A stretch of DNA of 28,436 nucleotides from JANQRV01 sp964533785 (GCA_964533785.1 CAZHNG010000037.1:1-28436); one strand, 5' to 3'; shown: positions 8,335 through 15,748, counted from the first letter of the stretch. Translations and numbers: made by a program. The notes: generated from the letters alone by a model not told the origin.

Positions 8335-8380
8335 TAAAGGTAAAAAGGAAAAGCTGTTGTTCCCGGTGAGAAAAATCACA
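8335..8380 (-). promoter_or_regulatory. Promoter of the metal-efflux operon: Crp/Fnr box plus TACCTTTA element
   Basis: GGTGAGAAAAATCACA at 8365-8380 is a GTGA-N6-TCAC palindrome. On the minus strand TACCTTTA (8342-8335) differs from TAnnTTTG by one base. The centre-to-TA distance is 30.5 bp, the same as at three other boxes in the window. The start codon at 8305 would be about 25 bp downstream of the predicted transcription start. The site lies past the stop of the racemase gene (8418), so it serves the efflux operon. Confidence 0.6.
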
Positions 8381-8417
8381 CTACAGTAGTAAAATTATTT
8401 TATCAGCGAAAATCCAA

Positions 8418-9119
8418 TCAATACGCGTCCTTCGCGTTCTCCCCTAAAATAAACGTCATCGCCATTTCCACGTGTAACTGAGTAGTAGCCAGCAATGGCA
8501 GGTCAAAATCCTCAGCCTTTAATAGCAGAGGGAGTTCCGTACAACCCAGAATGATACCTTCCGCACCATTGGCTTTAAGCAATTGCATTTGTTCCTGGTA
8601 AAAGGCTTTGGACTCTTGGGTGAATTTACCCTGTGTGAGTTCTTTTGAAATGTAATAATGGGATTGATCAATGTACTGCTCGGCGGGAATAATGGTTTCC
8701 ATACCGAATTTTTCTTTGATCCGGGATTGAATGAACCCTTTGGTCATGGTCGGTTTATTCCCCAAAAGTCCCAGTTTGGAAAGCCCAAGTCTTCGTGCTT
8801 GCTGCCCCGTAGCATCAGCAATATGCAGAATGGGGATATCAATTTTGGGAGCAACATAAGGGTAGACCATGTGCGGGGTGTTGGCACAAATGATAATGGC
8901 CTTTGCCCCTGCCTGTTGTAATTTAAGCGCTACTTCCAGATACTTTGAGTTAATTTCATCCCAATTTCCATTCCGCATCAATTCGATATTGAGACTGTAC
9001 AGAATTAATGGTGGATTGGCTTGGGTGCCCATTTTTTCTCCTACTTTGGTATTAAGTAGCCGGTAGTATTCGATCGTGGAATGCCAGGATGTCCCACCGA
9101 TCATGCCTAATGCTCTCAT
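8418..9119 (-). CDS. Aspartate/glutamate racemase-family protein
   Basis: The 233-residue protein is full length for the YgeA/aspartate racemase family. It has the N-terminal GMIGGTSWHSTIEYY motif and the two catalytic cysteines at C78 (CANTPH) and C193 (GCTELPLL), which act as the acid/base pair of PLP-independent racemases. The likely reaction is interconversion of an L- and D-amino acid such as aspartate, in the cytoplasm; the exact amino acid cannot be decided here. It starts at ATG 9117-9119, its upstream region holds dispersed repeats, and no Crp/Fnr-like box was found. It appears unrelated to the sulfur genes and may be a stand-alone gene. Confidence 0.9.
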   Translation of the reverse strand: MRALGMIGGTSWHSTIEYYRLLNTKVGEKMGTQANPPLILYSLNIELMRNGNWDEINSKYLEVALKLQQAGAKAIIICANTPHMVYPYVAPKIDIPILHIADATGQQARRLGLSKLGLLGNKPTMTKGFIQSRIKEKFGMETIIPAEQYIDQSHYYISKELTQGKFTQESKAFYQEQMQLLKANGAEGIILGCTELPLLLKAEDFDLPLLATTQLHVEMAMTFILGENAKDAY

Positions 9120-9144
9120 ATTCTATAATAATTGGGTTTTGATT

Positions 9145-9168
9145 TATTGACCTGCAAACTTGGGGCGA
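9145..9168. repeat. Dispersed 24-bp repeat, copy 1
   Basis: The stretch starting TATTGACCTGCAAACTTGGG matches 19065-19088 in the same orientation at 21 of 24 positions. It sits 25 bp upstream of the racemase start codon. Both copies are intergenic; function unknown. Confidence 0.5.
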
Positions 9169-9184
9169 TTGTATTTAAGCTTTA

Positions 9185-9283
9185 AGTGGTTATAGGGTTA
9201 TTAAGTTATAAAGTTATTTGGGGATAAACTTGGGAGTATTTTGTATAACCACATAACCGTATAACCCCATAACCATAACCACC
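9185..9283. repeat. GGTTAT/ATAACC repeat cluster forming an imperfect inverted repeat
   Basis: The left half (9187-9218) has GGTTAT, GGGTTAT and AGTTAT units; the right half (9244-9282) has ATAACC units (ATAACCACATAACC and ATAACCATAACCACC). The halves can pair over about 30 bases. A related cluster of four GGTTAT units lies at 17441-17472. It sits between the DsrE-like gene and the racemase; no gene was recognised in it. Confidence 0.55.
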
Positions 9284-9390
9284 AAGCTATACTTGACGCG
9301 AAGTGGTTTGGGACTTTCCAAATCAACGTCGGTATATTAAATATTAAATAGAGTAAAACTATCCCTAAGTTAAAGGGGCAGTACATCTAG

Positions 9391-9852
9391 TTAATAAGTA
9401 AATACAGTTGGATTGTCCTTGATCTTCGCAAACATTATTGATTCTCCGGAAACTTTGACACCGTCCAGTAAATTTACTTCACTGACGTTCATCACTTCCA
9501 TACAATGGGGACAGGCTAATACTTCGCCGCCTTTCTCCATGATGTCTTTCAACAGGTCGTGTAAATTTTCATCGTGAAAAGTAATGGTATCTGCTCCCGG
9601 AGCCATAAGTTTTACACCGCTAACATTCAAGAATACCGTAACGGGAACCTCATTTTTCAATGCATTCTGAGCAAGATGCAAGCCCATGAGAGCACTGTGC
9701 GGATGTTCGGTAGGATCACTGGTAAGATTGATCATCAGACCTGAGGTTTCTTCAATCTCTTCGTCAGAATCTTTGTCAACTTCAACTTCGCAATTGGTGA
9801 AAGCGAATAGCAATGAAGACAATAAGAGAGTTTTTAAAATTAGATTTTTCAT
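9391..9852 (-). CDS. DsrE/DsrF-fold lipoprotein with a CPHC motif
   Basis: The 153-residue protein begins with a lipoprotein signal ending in FTNC (C21), followed by an acidic linker and a DsrE-like Rossmann-type domain (about 38-153). The stretch LACPHCME places C114 and C117 at the loop where DsrE/TusD-type proteins carry the sulfur-accepting cysteine. Soluble homologues relay sulfane sulfur between proteins; here the lipid anchor and CxxC would put this role in the periplasm at a membrane, or allow metal or thiol binding instead. It lies 82 bp downstream of the persulfide dioxygenase/rhodanese gene on the same strand, separated by a strong hairpin, so read-through may limit its expression. 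The family call rests on the fold pattern and C-x-x-C loop; the sulfur-transfer role is inference. Confidence 0.75.
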   Translation of the reverse strand: MKNLILKTLLLSSLLFAFTNCEVEVDKDSDEEIEETSGLMINLTSDPTEHPHSALMGLHLAQNALKNEVPVTVFLNVSGVKLMAPGADTITFHDENLHDLLKDIMEKGGEVLACPHCMEVMNVSEVNLLDGVKVSGESIMFAKIKDNPTVFTY

Positions 9853-9864
9853 TTTTATGTATTT

Positions 9865-9910
9865 AAAAAACCAAAGGAGCTTGTCCGATAGTGGGAAAAC
9901 AAGCTCCTTT
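9865..9910 (-). terminator. Intrinsic terminator after the persulfide dioxygenase/rhodanese gene
   Basis: On the minus strand AAAGGAGCTTGT (9910-9899) pairs perfectly over 12 bp with ACAAGCTCCTTT (9884-9873), with a 14-base loop, and is followed by GG and a run of six T (9870-9865). This is a typical Rho-independent terminator for the gene ending at 9935. The next gene starts only 13 bp further on. Confidence 0.8.
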
Positions 9911-9934
9911 ATTTAGTTAGTGAACGTTTTACTA

Positions 9935-11344
9935 TTACAACTCAGTAATTTGCTCTTTGTATTCAGTACGGTCCAAATCCGTTTCAGAAAGGGCCTTATA
10001 GCCACCCTGAATGTTTACCAAGTTGTGGAAACCACGGGATTTCAAAATTGAAGCGGCGATAACGGAGCGATAACCACCGGCACAGTGCAGGTAATATTTT
10101 TCATCGCGATCCAATTGGCTCATATTCCGGCTGATGAAGTCAAGCGGGAAGTTTTCTGCATCTACGACGTGCTCAGCTTCGTATTCGCTGGCTTTACGTA
10201 CGTCGAGTAAATTGACGTCTTTGCCGTACATTTCAGCGAACTCTTCGGCAGCTACTTCGTCAAGGGTATCGATTTCTTCACCGGCTACTTTCCAGGCATC
10301 GAATCCACCTTCCAGGTATCCGATAGAATGGTCATAACCAACCCTTGCTAAACGGGTTACTACTTCATCTTCACGGCCTGGATCAGCCACAAACAAGATC
10401 GGTTGTTTTAAATCGGGTATCAAGGCTCCAACCCACATGGCGAAGTTGTCATCGATACCGATAAAGATCGAACCGGGGATGAAACCTTTAACGAATACAT
10501 CCTGAGGACGCGTGTCTATAACGATGGCGCCTTCACCTTCCCAAGCAGCTTTGAATGCACGAACGCCTAGTGGTTGGGTACCGCGCTGACGCACTTCGTC
10601 GATGCTTTGGTAGCCCATTTTGTTCACCATTGCGTTCTTGGGGAAGTATTGTGGAGGCTCTACTAATCCGGTTGTAACTTCCTTCACAAATTCTGCTTTG
10701 GTCATATCCGGTCTGAGCGCATAGTTGAATTTCTTCTGGTCTCCCAGGTAACCCCAGGTGTCTTTGCTCATCTTTTTACCACAGGCAGAACCGGCACCGT
10801 GACCAGGATAAACGATCACATCATCAGCTAAAGGCATAATTCTGTTGCGTAAACTTTCGAACAGAAATCCTGCCAGATCTTCTCTGGTAATTTCGCCTTG
10901 TTTGATGGCCAGGTCAGGACGGCCTACATCACCGAGGAACAATGTGTCACCGGTAAAAATGGCGTAATCTTTGCCATTTTCATCTTTTAGTAAAAAGGTG
11001 GTACTTTCCATGGTATGTCCTGGCGTATGTAAAACTTTGATGGTAACATTTCCAATCTTCAACTCTTCATTGTCTTTGGCAATGTGCGCTTCGAAGTTAG
11101 GTTCTGCTGTTGGACCGTAAACAATTGTGGCACCTGTCTTTTTAGCTAAATCCAAGTGACCGGAAACAAAGTCAGCGTGAAAGTGTGTCTCTAAAACATA
11201 TTTGATCTTTGCACCGTCTTTTTCAGCTCTTTCGATGTAAGGTTCCGTTTCACGCAGGGGGTCAATGATCGCTGCTTCACCGTTACTTTCAATATAATAT
11301 GCAGCTTCCGCCAAACAGCCCGTATAGATTTGTTCTACTTTCAT
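9935..11344 (-). CDS. Persulfide dioxygenase fused to two rhodanese domains (CstB-like)
   Basis: The 469-residue protein has a metallo-beta-lactamase domain (about 1-245) with ligands H54, H56, D58, H63, H110, D133 and H182, a first rhodanese domain (about 255-355) and a second (about 365-465). The second has the active loop C-A-G-G-Y-R with C421. In the first the matching loop reads ADPGRE, so the catalytic Cys is missing and it is a structural pseudo-rhodanese. This is the layout of CstB of Staphylococcus, which oxidises persulfides to sulfite and makes thiosulfate. It would act in the cytoplasm downstream of sulfide:quinone oxidoreductase. Its promoter has two Crp/Fnr-like boxes 22 bp apart, and an intrinsic terminator follows the gene. 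A paralogue starts at the left window edge. Confidence 0.93.
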   Translation of the reverse strand: MKVEQIYTGCLAEAAYYIESNGEAAIIDPLRETEPYIERAEKDGAKIKYVLETHFHADFVSGHLDLAKKTGATIVYGPTAEPNFEAHIAKDNEELKIGNVTIKVLHTPGHTMESTTFLLKDENGKDYAIFTGDTLFLGDVGRPDLAIKQGEITREDLAGFLFESLRNRIMPLADDVIVYPGHGAGSACGKKMSKDTWGYLGDQKKFNYALRPDMTKAEFVKEVTTGLVEPPQYFPKNAMVNKMGYQSIDEVRQRGTQPLGVRAFKAAWEGEGAIVIDTRPQDVFVKGFIPGSIFIGIDDNFAMWVGALIPDLKQPILFVADPGREDEVVTRLARVGYDHSIGYLEGGFDAWKVAGEEIDTLDEVAAEEFAEMYGKDVNLLDVRKASEYEAEHVVDAENFPLDFISRNMSQLDRDEKYYLHCAGGYRSVIAASILKSRGFHNLVNIQGGYKALSETDLDRTEYKEQITEL

Positions 11345-11422
11345 TGTAATTAGATTTTAAAAGGATGATTAGATTAACAACTTATTGAGTTTGAGTATAA
11401 GAAGACTTCTTTATTCATAACT

Positions 11423-11490
11423 CAAAGATAGGTGGTTAGGCAAGGTGATTTCTGTGAATGCCATCACAATGGGTAGTGATATTGGTCACT
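11423..11490 (-). promoter_or_regulatory. Promoter of the persulfide dioxygenase/rhodanese gene with two Crp/Fnr boxes
   Basis: TGTGAATGCCATCACA (11453-11468) matches the Crp consensus TGTGA-N6-TCACA in full, and AGTGATATTGGTCACT (11475-11490) is a second palindrome 22 bp further upstream, two helical turns away. On the minus strand TATCTTTG (11430-11423) matches TAnnTTTG exactly, 30.5 bp from the centre of the proximal box. The predicted start is about 75 bp before the ATG at 11344. Confidence 0.75.
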
Positions 11491-11795
11491 TGGTGGGGTG
11501 AGAAATGTCATAAAGTGAAAATAATCAAGGTTGCTCATCTGTCAGTTACATCCTCCAGGTCATTAGGATAGAGGAAGCTTGGTTGACAGGAAAGGGGGTA
11601 AAAAAATGGATACATGTGCCATCTCCTGCTTTTGAATGGAAGGCTTAAAGTAATAGTGTTGCTTGAATGTCACATTGTTAGCGAGTTGTGAGTTAGCGGG
11701 TTCTGGAAATCGTTAACCCGCTAACTAATTTAATAAGCCGCTGAAGATCAGGCTTATAAAGTTAAATCTAAAAAATTCGGGATGACTCATGTTTA
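11491..11795. other. Intergenic stretch with a strong stem-loop
   Basis: No gene was recognised. The stretch contains a perfect 11-bp inverted repeat at 11692-11725 (next entry) and a short GTTAGCGAGTT relative of it at 11677. It separates the CBS-pair gene end (11796) from the dioxygenase promoter. Confidence 0.5.
11692..11725. repeat. Perfect 11-bp inverted repeat
   Basis: GTTAGCGGGTT (11692-11702) pairs with AACCCGCTAAC (11715-11725) around a 12-base loop. It lies about 70 bp downstream of the CBS-pair stop codon. No T run follows on the minus strand, so it is not a classical intrinsic terminator. Confidence 0.65.
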
Positions 11796-12251
11796 TCAAG
11801 AACCTTTCTCCAACAGTTTTTCTTCGTCGTAGCAATAAGTTAACAAGTCATAGGTTGTAACGATACCCACTAAAGTATCATTTTCTACCACGGGTAGAGC
11901 GTGAAAAAGGTTTTCTTTAAAGGTCTTAATGACCACACTCAGCGGTTCATCCGGAGTAACGCAGATGACGTCTTCCGTCATAATTTCTTTTACTCGCATC
12001 GATTGATACAATTTGAGATTATAGGACTCAAAGCGTTTATCGAAAAGGGCAAACATGTGGTTGACCTTCATAAAGTCCGTCTTACTGATCAAACCAACTA
12101 AGGATCCGCTCTTTTCCACAACCGGGAGGTGGTGAATGGCACTTCCTTTAAACAACTCATCGACGCGTTCGAGCGTATCTTCGGGTTTCACAATGAAAAT
12201 ATCCCGGGTCATCAATGCAGCTACTTTTATTGCTTTCTTTTTATCTTCCAT
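11796..12251 (-). CDS. CBS-domain pair protein
   Basis: The 151-residue protein consists almost wholly of two CBS motifs. The first (about 9-68) has the VAALMTRDIFIV start and HHLPVVEKSGSLVGLISKTD core; the second (about 85-145) has EIMTEDVICVTPDEPL and HALPVVENDTLVGIVTTYD. Such stand-alone CBS pairs bind adenosine nucleotides (AMP, ATP, SAM or similar) and modulate a partner. No enzyme or transporter domain is attached. Its place between the dioxygenase and the SulP/DUF202 operon suggests an energy-sensing role in the same physiology, but that is inference only. No Crp/Fnr-like box of the shared type was found upstream; the TGATTAATCA palindrome at 12310 has different spacing. Confidence 0.9.
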   Translation of the reverse strand: MEDKKKAIKVAALMTRDIFIVKPEDTLERVDELFKGSAIHHLPVVEKSGSLVGLISKTDFMKVNHMFALFDKRFESYNLKLYQSMRVKEIMTEDVICVTPDEPLSVVIKTFKENLFHALPVVENDTLVGIVTTYDLLTYCYDEEKLLEKGS

Positions 12252-12662
12252 GCGTGTATTTTTTTATAAATATAATATTTCTTGCGTAGGTATCGGAGCT
12301 GTCAGAGTGATTAATCAATAGGTAAAGATGCAAAAAATGTAGTTGTTGGCATTAGGAGGATGTTTGGTGTCCCTAATTTTTGCCAAATAGTAGATTTTGT
12401 TTTTAATTTAAAATAATTTGTATTAAATTTGTTTCGTTAGTTAAAATGTTTGTGTGCACAATTTTTCACCATAGGTTTTTGACAACCTTTTTGGTGCCAA
12501 TCCGGTAGGTTTGGTAGGAGGGCGGGCCGTTTTATAAGTAATAGTATACCCACCCACTTAAGTAAAGGTAACCTCTTGCGGCCAGCGGCCCAAACACCTC
12601 GCTGCTGCTGGTGCTCCTGCTGTATACAGATTTAGGTCATGCCTCTTTTTTCTTTGACAAGT
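12252..12662. other. Intergenic stretch between the DUF202 and CBS-pair genes
   Basis: No convincing gene was recognised. The stretch has an AT-rich part (12360-12470, including TAAATTTG, which matches the -7 consensus on the plus strand but precedes no gene) and a GC-rich part (12520-12625) with GGCGGGCCG, GCGGCCAGCGGCC and GCTGCTGCTGG pieces like the GC-rich repeat cores at 7817 and 26150. It may be a degraded dispersed repeat. Confidence 0.4.
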
Positions 12663-12950
12663 CTAATCTCCATATACCCGTCCCACCTTCTTGCGCATCA
12701 CCAGGTAATTAACCAACCCAATGATCACAAACGCTGTACCCACTACAGTAAGACTCCATTCCACCCAACCAAAACTGGTTTTTTCCTCATTCAGATGGGC
12801 GATACCAATGGCGGTGGCAATGATCACTATTCCTGTTCTTACGTAGGACAATAGCGTACGTTGATTGGCCAGGCGTGTTCTATCCAGCGCTAATTTATCC
12901 CTCAAGATCAACGCCTGCTTTTCCGTAGTTTTTGTTGTTTCATTTTGCAT
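12663..12950 (-). CDS. DUF202 small membrane protein
   Basis: From ATG 12948-12950 the protein has 95 residues; an in-frame ATG at 12995 would add 15 residues but would overlap the upstream gene by 56 bases, while the chosen start overlaps by 11. It carries the DUF202 core LALDRTRLANQRTLLSYVRTG (about residues 20-40, written here as LALDRTRLANQ and LLSYVRTG), then two hydrophobic segments (about 40-57 and 65-85) and a basic C-terminus. DUF202/YidH proteins are small inner-membrane proteins without an established biochemical role. The overlap with the SulP stop codon suggests translational coupling, and so a possible accessory role for the transporter. Confidence 0.85.
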   Translation of the reverse strand: MQNETTKTTEKQALILRDKLALDRTRLANQRTLLSYVRTGIVIIATAIGIAHLNEEKTSFGWVEWSLTVVGTAFVIIGLVNYLVMRKKVGRVYGD

Positions 12951-14673
12951 TGGCCTGTAGTGTAAATTCCGGATGTTTGGGTTTGTTGTTTTCATTGCGA
13001 GACGCGTCGTGCCAGTCGACAGCCTCCTGAACGCTCATAAAGAAGTTGGATTCACCGATTTTTTCCATAACGTGTCCCTTTGTCAAGGCATCTCTGACCG
13101 GCCCTTTTACACCAGAGAAGTACAAATTGATACCGGCGTCTTTCGTTTCGGTGATAATATCTTCGAGCGCATGCACCGCGCTGCTGTCCATATAGTTAAT
13201 ACTTTCGGCATTAATGATCACTGTTTTAAGTTCTTCGCCTTTTGCAGCTATCCATTCCGCCAGTTTATCTTTAAAGAAGTTGATGTTGGCAAAATACAGT
13301 TGTGCATCGAAACGAAGGATCAACAGATCCGGCCTGTCTTCTACCTGTTCAAACCGCTCTACATTCCGGTAATAGGCAGTACCAGGCACCTTACCCAATT
13401 GTGCAACGTGCGGGCGGGTCGTACGGAAGATGATCATCGCTAAGGAAAGGACGACCCCAATGCCAATACCTTGTTCTATACCTAGTCCCAAGGTAGCCAC
13501 AAAGGTTACGATCAGCATCCAAAAGTCCGACCGGTTGGCGCGCCAAAGGTGAATGGCTTCTTTGTAATCGATCAACCCGAATACGGCTACCATGATAACG
13601 GAAGCCAAGATGGCCTTGGGGAGAAAATAAAATAAGGGTGTCAGGAATAACAAGGTTAAGACAATAAGAAGTGCACTAATAATGGAGGCCAATCCGGTTT
13701 TAGCACCTGTCTGATCATTCACCGCTGTTCTGGAAAACCCTCCCGTCACGGGATAGGATTGAAAAAAGGCACCACCGACATTGGCCAGGCCAAGGGCGAT
13801 CAATTCCTGGTTGGGAATGACCTTATAGTTTTTATGTTTAGCTTGAATGGCTTTGGCGACCGCAATACTTTCCATGAAACTAACCAGGGAAATAGCCAGC
13901 GCCGTTGGAATTAATATTTGGATGGTTTCCATGCCTATCGAAGGCACTCCGAAAACTGGTAAACCTTTTGGTACTTCACCCACGATCTTCACACCTTGTT
14001 CGGTTAAGCCGAATAGCCATACGGCCAGAATGCCGAATACGACCGCCAATAATGGTCCGGGTATAGCTTTGCTTATTTTTTTAATCCCTTTGATCAATAC
14101 GATGCCACCCACACCGATGGCTACCGTAATCCAGTTGATTTCCCCAAATTTTTCTACGGCCTGCAGGATAATTTCGTGGACGTGGTGGCTACGGGCAATA
14201 TCGACCCCGAGTAAGTGCTTCAATTGGCTTAAGCCAATGATCAATGCAGCCGCGGAAGTAAAGCCGCTAATCACCGGATGGGACAAAAAATTGACGAGAA
14301 AGCCCAACCGGAAGGCACCGAGTAAAAATTGGATTAAGCCGACCAGTAGCGCCAATGTGATAGCGAGGCTGATGTAATTCGCTGTTCCGCCTTCGGCAAT
14401 GGCACCAATACCGGCTGCCGTTAGTAATGAAACCATGGCTACCGGTCCTACCGCTAATTGCCGGGAAGTGCCCAGCAAAGCATAGATGATCAAAGGAATA
14501 GTTGATGCATATAAACCATATATTGGTGGTAAACCGGCTATCATAGCATAAGCCATACCTTGCGGAATGAGCATAATACCTACCGTTAAACCTGCTGCCA
14601 GGTCTCCTTTTATGTTGGCTCCGGAATAATTCGATAACCAGTCGAATGCCGGAATGTATTGTTTAATATTCAT
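12940..14673 (-). CDS. SulP-family anion transporter with STAS domain
   Basis: The protein has 577 residues from ATG 14671-14673 (MNIKQYIPAFDWL); a further ATG 28 codons upstream would add a segment unlike the family. The transmembrane part (about 1-415) starts with the SulP signature region (DLAAGLTVGIMLIPQGMAYA, about 24-43) and GLPPIYGLYAS. The cytoplasmic STAS domain is at about 435-550, with the INYMDSSAVHALE stretch around its conserved phosphorylation-type serine. SulP proteins move sulfate, bicarbonate or other oxyanions. In this neighbourhood sulfate or sulfite transport fits, but bicarbonate cannot be excluded. It overlaps DUF202 by 11 bases. A hairpin lies in its leader at 14702-14717. 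Confidence 0.92.
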   Translation of the reverse strand: MNIKQYIPAFDWLSNYSGANIKGDLAAGLTVGIMLIPQGMAYAMIAGLPPIYGLYASTIPLIIYALLGTSRQLAVGPVAMVSLLTAAGIGAIAEGGTANYISLAITLALLVGLIQFLLGAFRLGFLVNFLSHPVISGFTSAAALIIGLSQLKHLLGVDIARSHHVHEIILQAVEKFGEINWITVAIGVGGIVLIKGIKKISKAIPGPLLAVVFGILAVWLFGLTEQGVKIVGEVPKGLPVFGVPSIGMETIQILIPTALAISLVSFMESIAVAKAIQAKHKNYKVIPNQELIALGLANVGGAFFQSYPVTGGFSRTAVNDQTGAKTGLASIISALLIVLTLLFLTPLFYFLPKAILASVIMVAVFGLIDYKEAIHLWRANRSDFWMLIVTFVATLGLGIEQGIGIGVVLSLAMIIFRTTRPHVAQLGKVPGTAYYRNVERFEQVEDRPDLLILRFDAQLYFANINFFKDKLAEWIAAKGEELKTVIINAESINYMDSSAVHALEDIITETKDAGINLYFSGVKGPVRDALTKGHVMEKIGESNFFMSVQEAVDWHDASRNENNKPKHPEFTLQANAK

Positions 14674-14701
14674 GGCTAAAATGTTTAAGGTATATGGTAA
14701 A

Positions 14702-14717
14702 GCCGAATTCATTCGGC
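14702..14717. repeat. Leader hairpin of the SulP gene (GAATTCATTC type)
   Basis: GCCGAA-TTCA-TTCGGC forms a 6-bp stem and 4-base loop 29 bp before the SulP start. A near-identical core occurs at 18989-19006 (AGCGGAATTCATTCCGCT). It could be a dispersed short palindrome or an RNA element. Confidence 0.5.
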
Positions 14718-14757
14718 AAATAGTCAATTGGATATTAGATTTAAAAGGATAAATCAA

Positions 14758-15058
14758 TATTTAGAATGAAGTAACCCTTTACTCTTCCATGTGAAGATAT
14801 TGTCAGGATGCTTATCCGGGATTTCTGCGATTTCTAGTCTGGGCTAACTCCTTTTACCGTGGAACTCTTGACTGCCTTAGCATGCTATTCCGCGCTCAAA
14901 ATCATATCGTGATAACCTGCCTAAGGTATGTCAGCAATTTCGATTTACAAATGTCGAACAAAAACGGGTTTGCAGAATAAATGAACGTTTGTTGAGCCTT
15001 CAAACTTTCAATCATTAAAAATTGAATGCTCAAATTCGAAATTGCTGCCGGCATTTGA
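14758..15058. repeat. Intergenic region with nested inverted repeats
   Basis: CAGCAATTTCGA (14932-14943) recurs inverted as TCGAAATTGCTG (15036-15047), a perfect 12-bp arm pair 92 bp apart. Inside it, TTGAGCCTTCAA (about 14994) and TTGAATGCTCAA (about 15022) pair with one mismatch, and TTCAAT/ATTGAA forms a further inner stem. The rest of the stretch codes for nothing recognisable. A folded RNA or a small palindromic mobile repeat would both fit. Confidence 0.5.
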
Positions 15059-15085
15059 ATAAAAATAGCTAAATCACCAGCTATT
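15059..15085 (-). terminator. Intrinsic terminator of the Crp/Fnr gene
   Basis: On the minus strand AATAGCT (15085-15079) pairs with AGCTATT (15070-15064) around an 8-base loop and is followed by TTTATT. It begins 10 bp after the stop codon of the Crp/Fnr gene. Confidence 0.7.
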
Positions 15086-15094
15086 GGATATGTA

Positions 15095-15748
15095 TTAACT
15101 CAATACTTTTATCTGATTCCTTCCCAATTCCACTTCGCCCATATTTTCCAGCTTCTTCAGCAACCGGGAAATAGCTTCCCTGGATGCGTTAAGATCGCTT
15201 GCAATTTCCTGGTGTGTTGCCTGTATGATTGGGGAACCAGTAGATTCTTTGCGGGCATTGAGGTATTTTTGCAGGCGAATATCCATGCCTTCAAATGCGA
15301 TGCTGTCAATCACTTTGACGAGCTCAAACATTTTTTCGTCATAGCTAAGCATCACAAAGTTTTTCCAGCTTTGGTATTTGGTCATCCATTGATCCATGTA
15401 CTTGATGGGGATGCCGATAAGGGTAGTATCTTCAATAGCTTCGGTCCGGATGGCACTCTTCTTATTCATCATGCAACAGGTGAAGGACATCGAACAGGTC
15501 TCCCCGGCATTTAGGAAATAAAGCAGGATCTCTCTGCCTTCATTTTCGTCTTCTCTGGTTACTCTGATCGTACCGCTGACGATAAGAGGTACCAGCTTGA
15601 CGTAACTATTGTAATCCATAATGATCTCACCCGCGCGGAAGTGCATCAGTTTACCAACGTCTGCGATCTCTTCCTGTAATTCACGTTCCGCGATCTGGGG
15701 AAATCGTTGGTGTAAAAGTTTGAAAATATCGGTGGTTTCTGTAATCAT
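15095..15748 (-). CDS. Crp/Fnr-family transcription regulator with C85/C91/C92
   Basis: The 217-residue protein has a cyclic-nucleotide-binding-type beta barrel (about 20-125), a dimerisation helix (about 130-165) and a Crp-type winged helix (about 170-215). The recognition helix NASREAISRLLKK gives R190, E191 and R195, the R-E-x-x-x-R pattern used by E. coli Crp to read GTGA. The barrel loop GETCSMSFTCCM holds C85, C91 and C92, at the place where Crp has its cAMP-pocket GE motif; the R and S that bind cAMP are not evident. The protein may therefore sense through thiols, an Fe-S cluster or another ligand, not cAMP. It is the best candidate to bind the eight GTGA-N6-TCAC boxes in this window. 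It has no such box of its own and ends with a terminator. Confidence 0.92.
   Translation of the reverse strand: MITETTDIFKLLHQRFPQIAERELQEEIADVGKLMHFRAGEIIMDYNSYVKLVPLIVSGTIRVTREDENEGREILLYFLNAGETCSMSFTCCMMNKKSAIRTEAIEDTTLIGIPIKYMDQWMTKYQSWKNFVMLSYDEKMFELVKVIDSIAFEGMDIRLQKYLNARKESTGSPIIQATHQEIASDLNASREAISRLLKKLENMGEVELGRNQIKVLS

Noticed and set aside
9201..9386. 61-codon frame on the minus strand
   Set aside because: It lies in the GGTTAT/ATAACC repeat cluster and its product is low-complexity and without family features.
12310..12321. TGATTAATCA palindrome near the CBS-pair gene as a further Crp/Fnr box
   Set aside because: The GTGA half is present but the second half has the wrong spacing and sequence for GTGA-N6-TCAC.
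12425..12435. TAAATTTG as a plus-strand promoter
   Set aside because: It matches the -7 consensus but no plus-strand gene follows in the next kilobases; AT-rich DNA gives such matches by chance.
12639..12854. 71-codon frame on the plus strand across the DUF202 3' end
   Set aside because: It is antisense to DUF202 and its translation is Pro/His/Tyr-rich without protein character.
14795..14812. TGTGAAGATATTGTCA as a Crp/Fnr box before SulP
   Set aside because: The second half (TGTCA) does not match TCACA and it is not palindromic.
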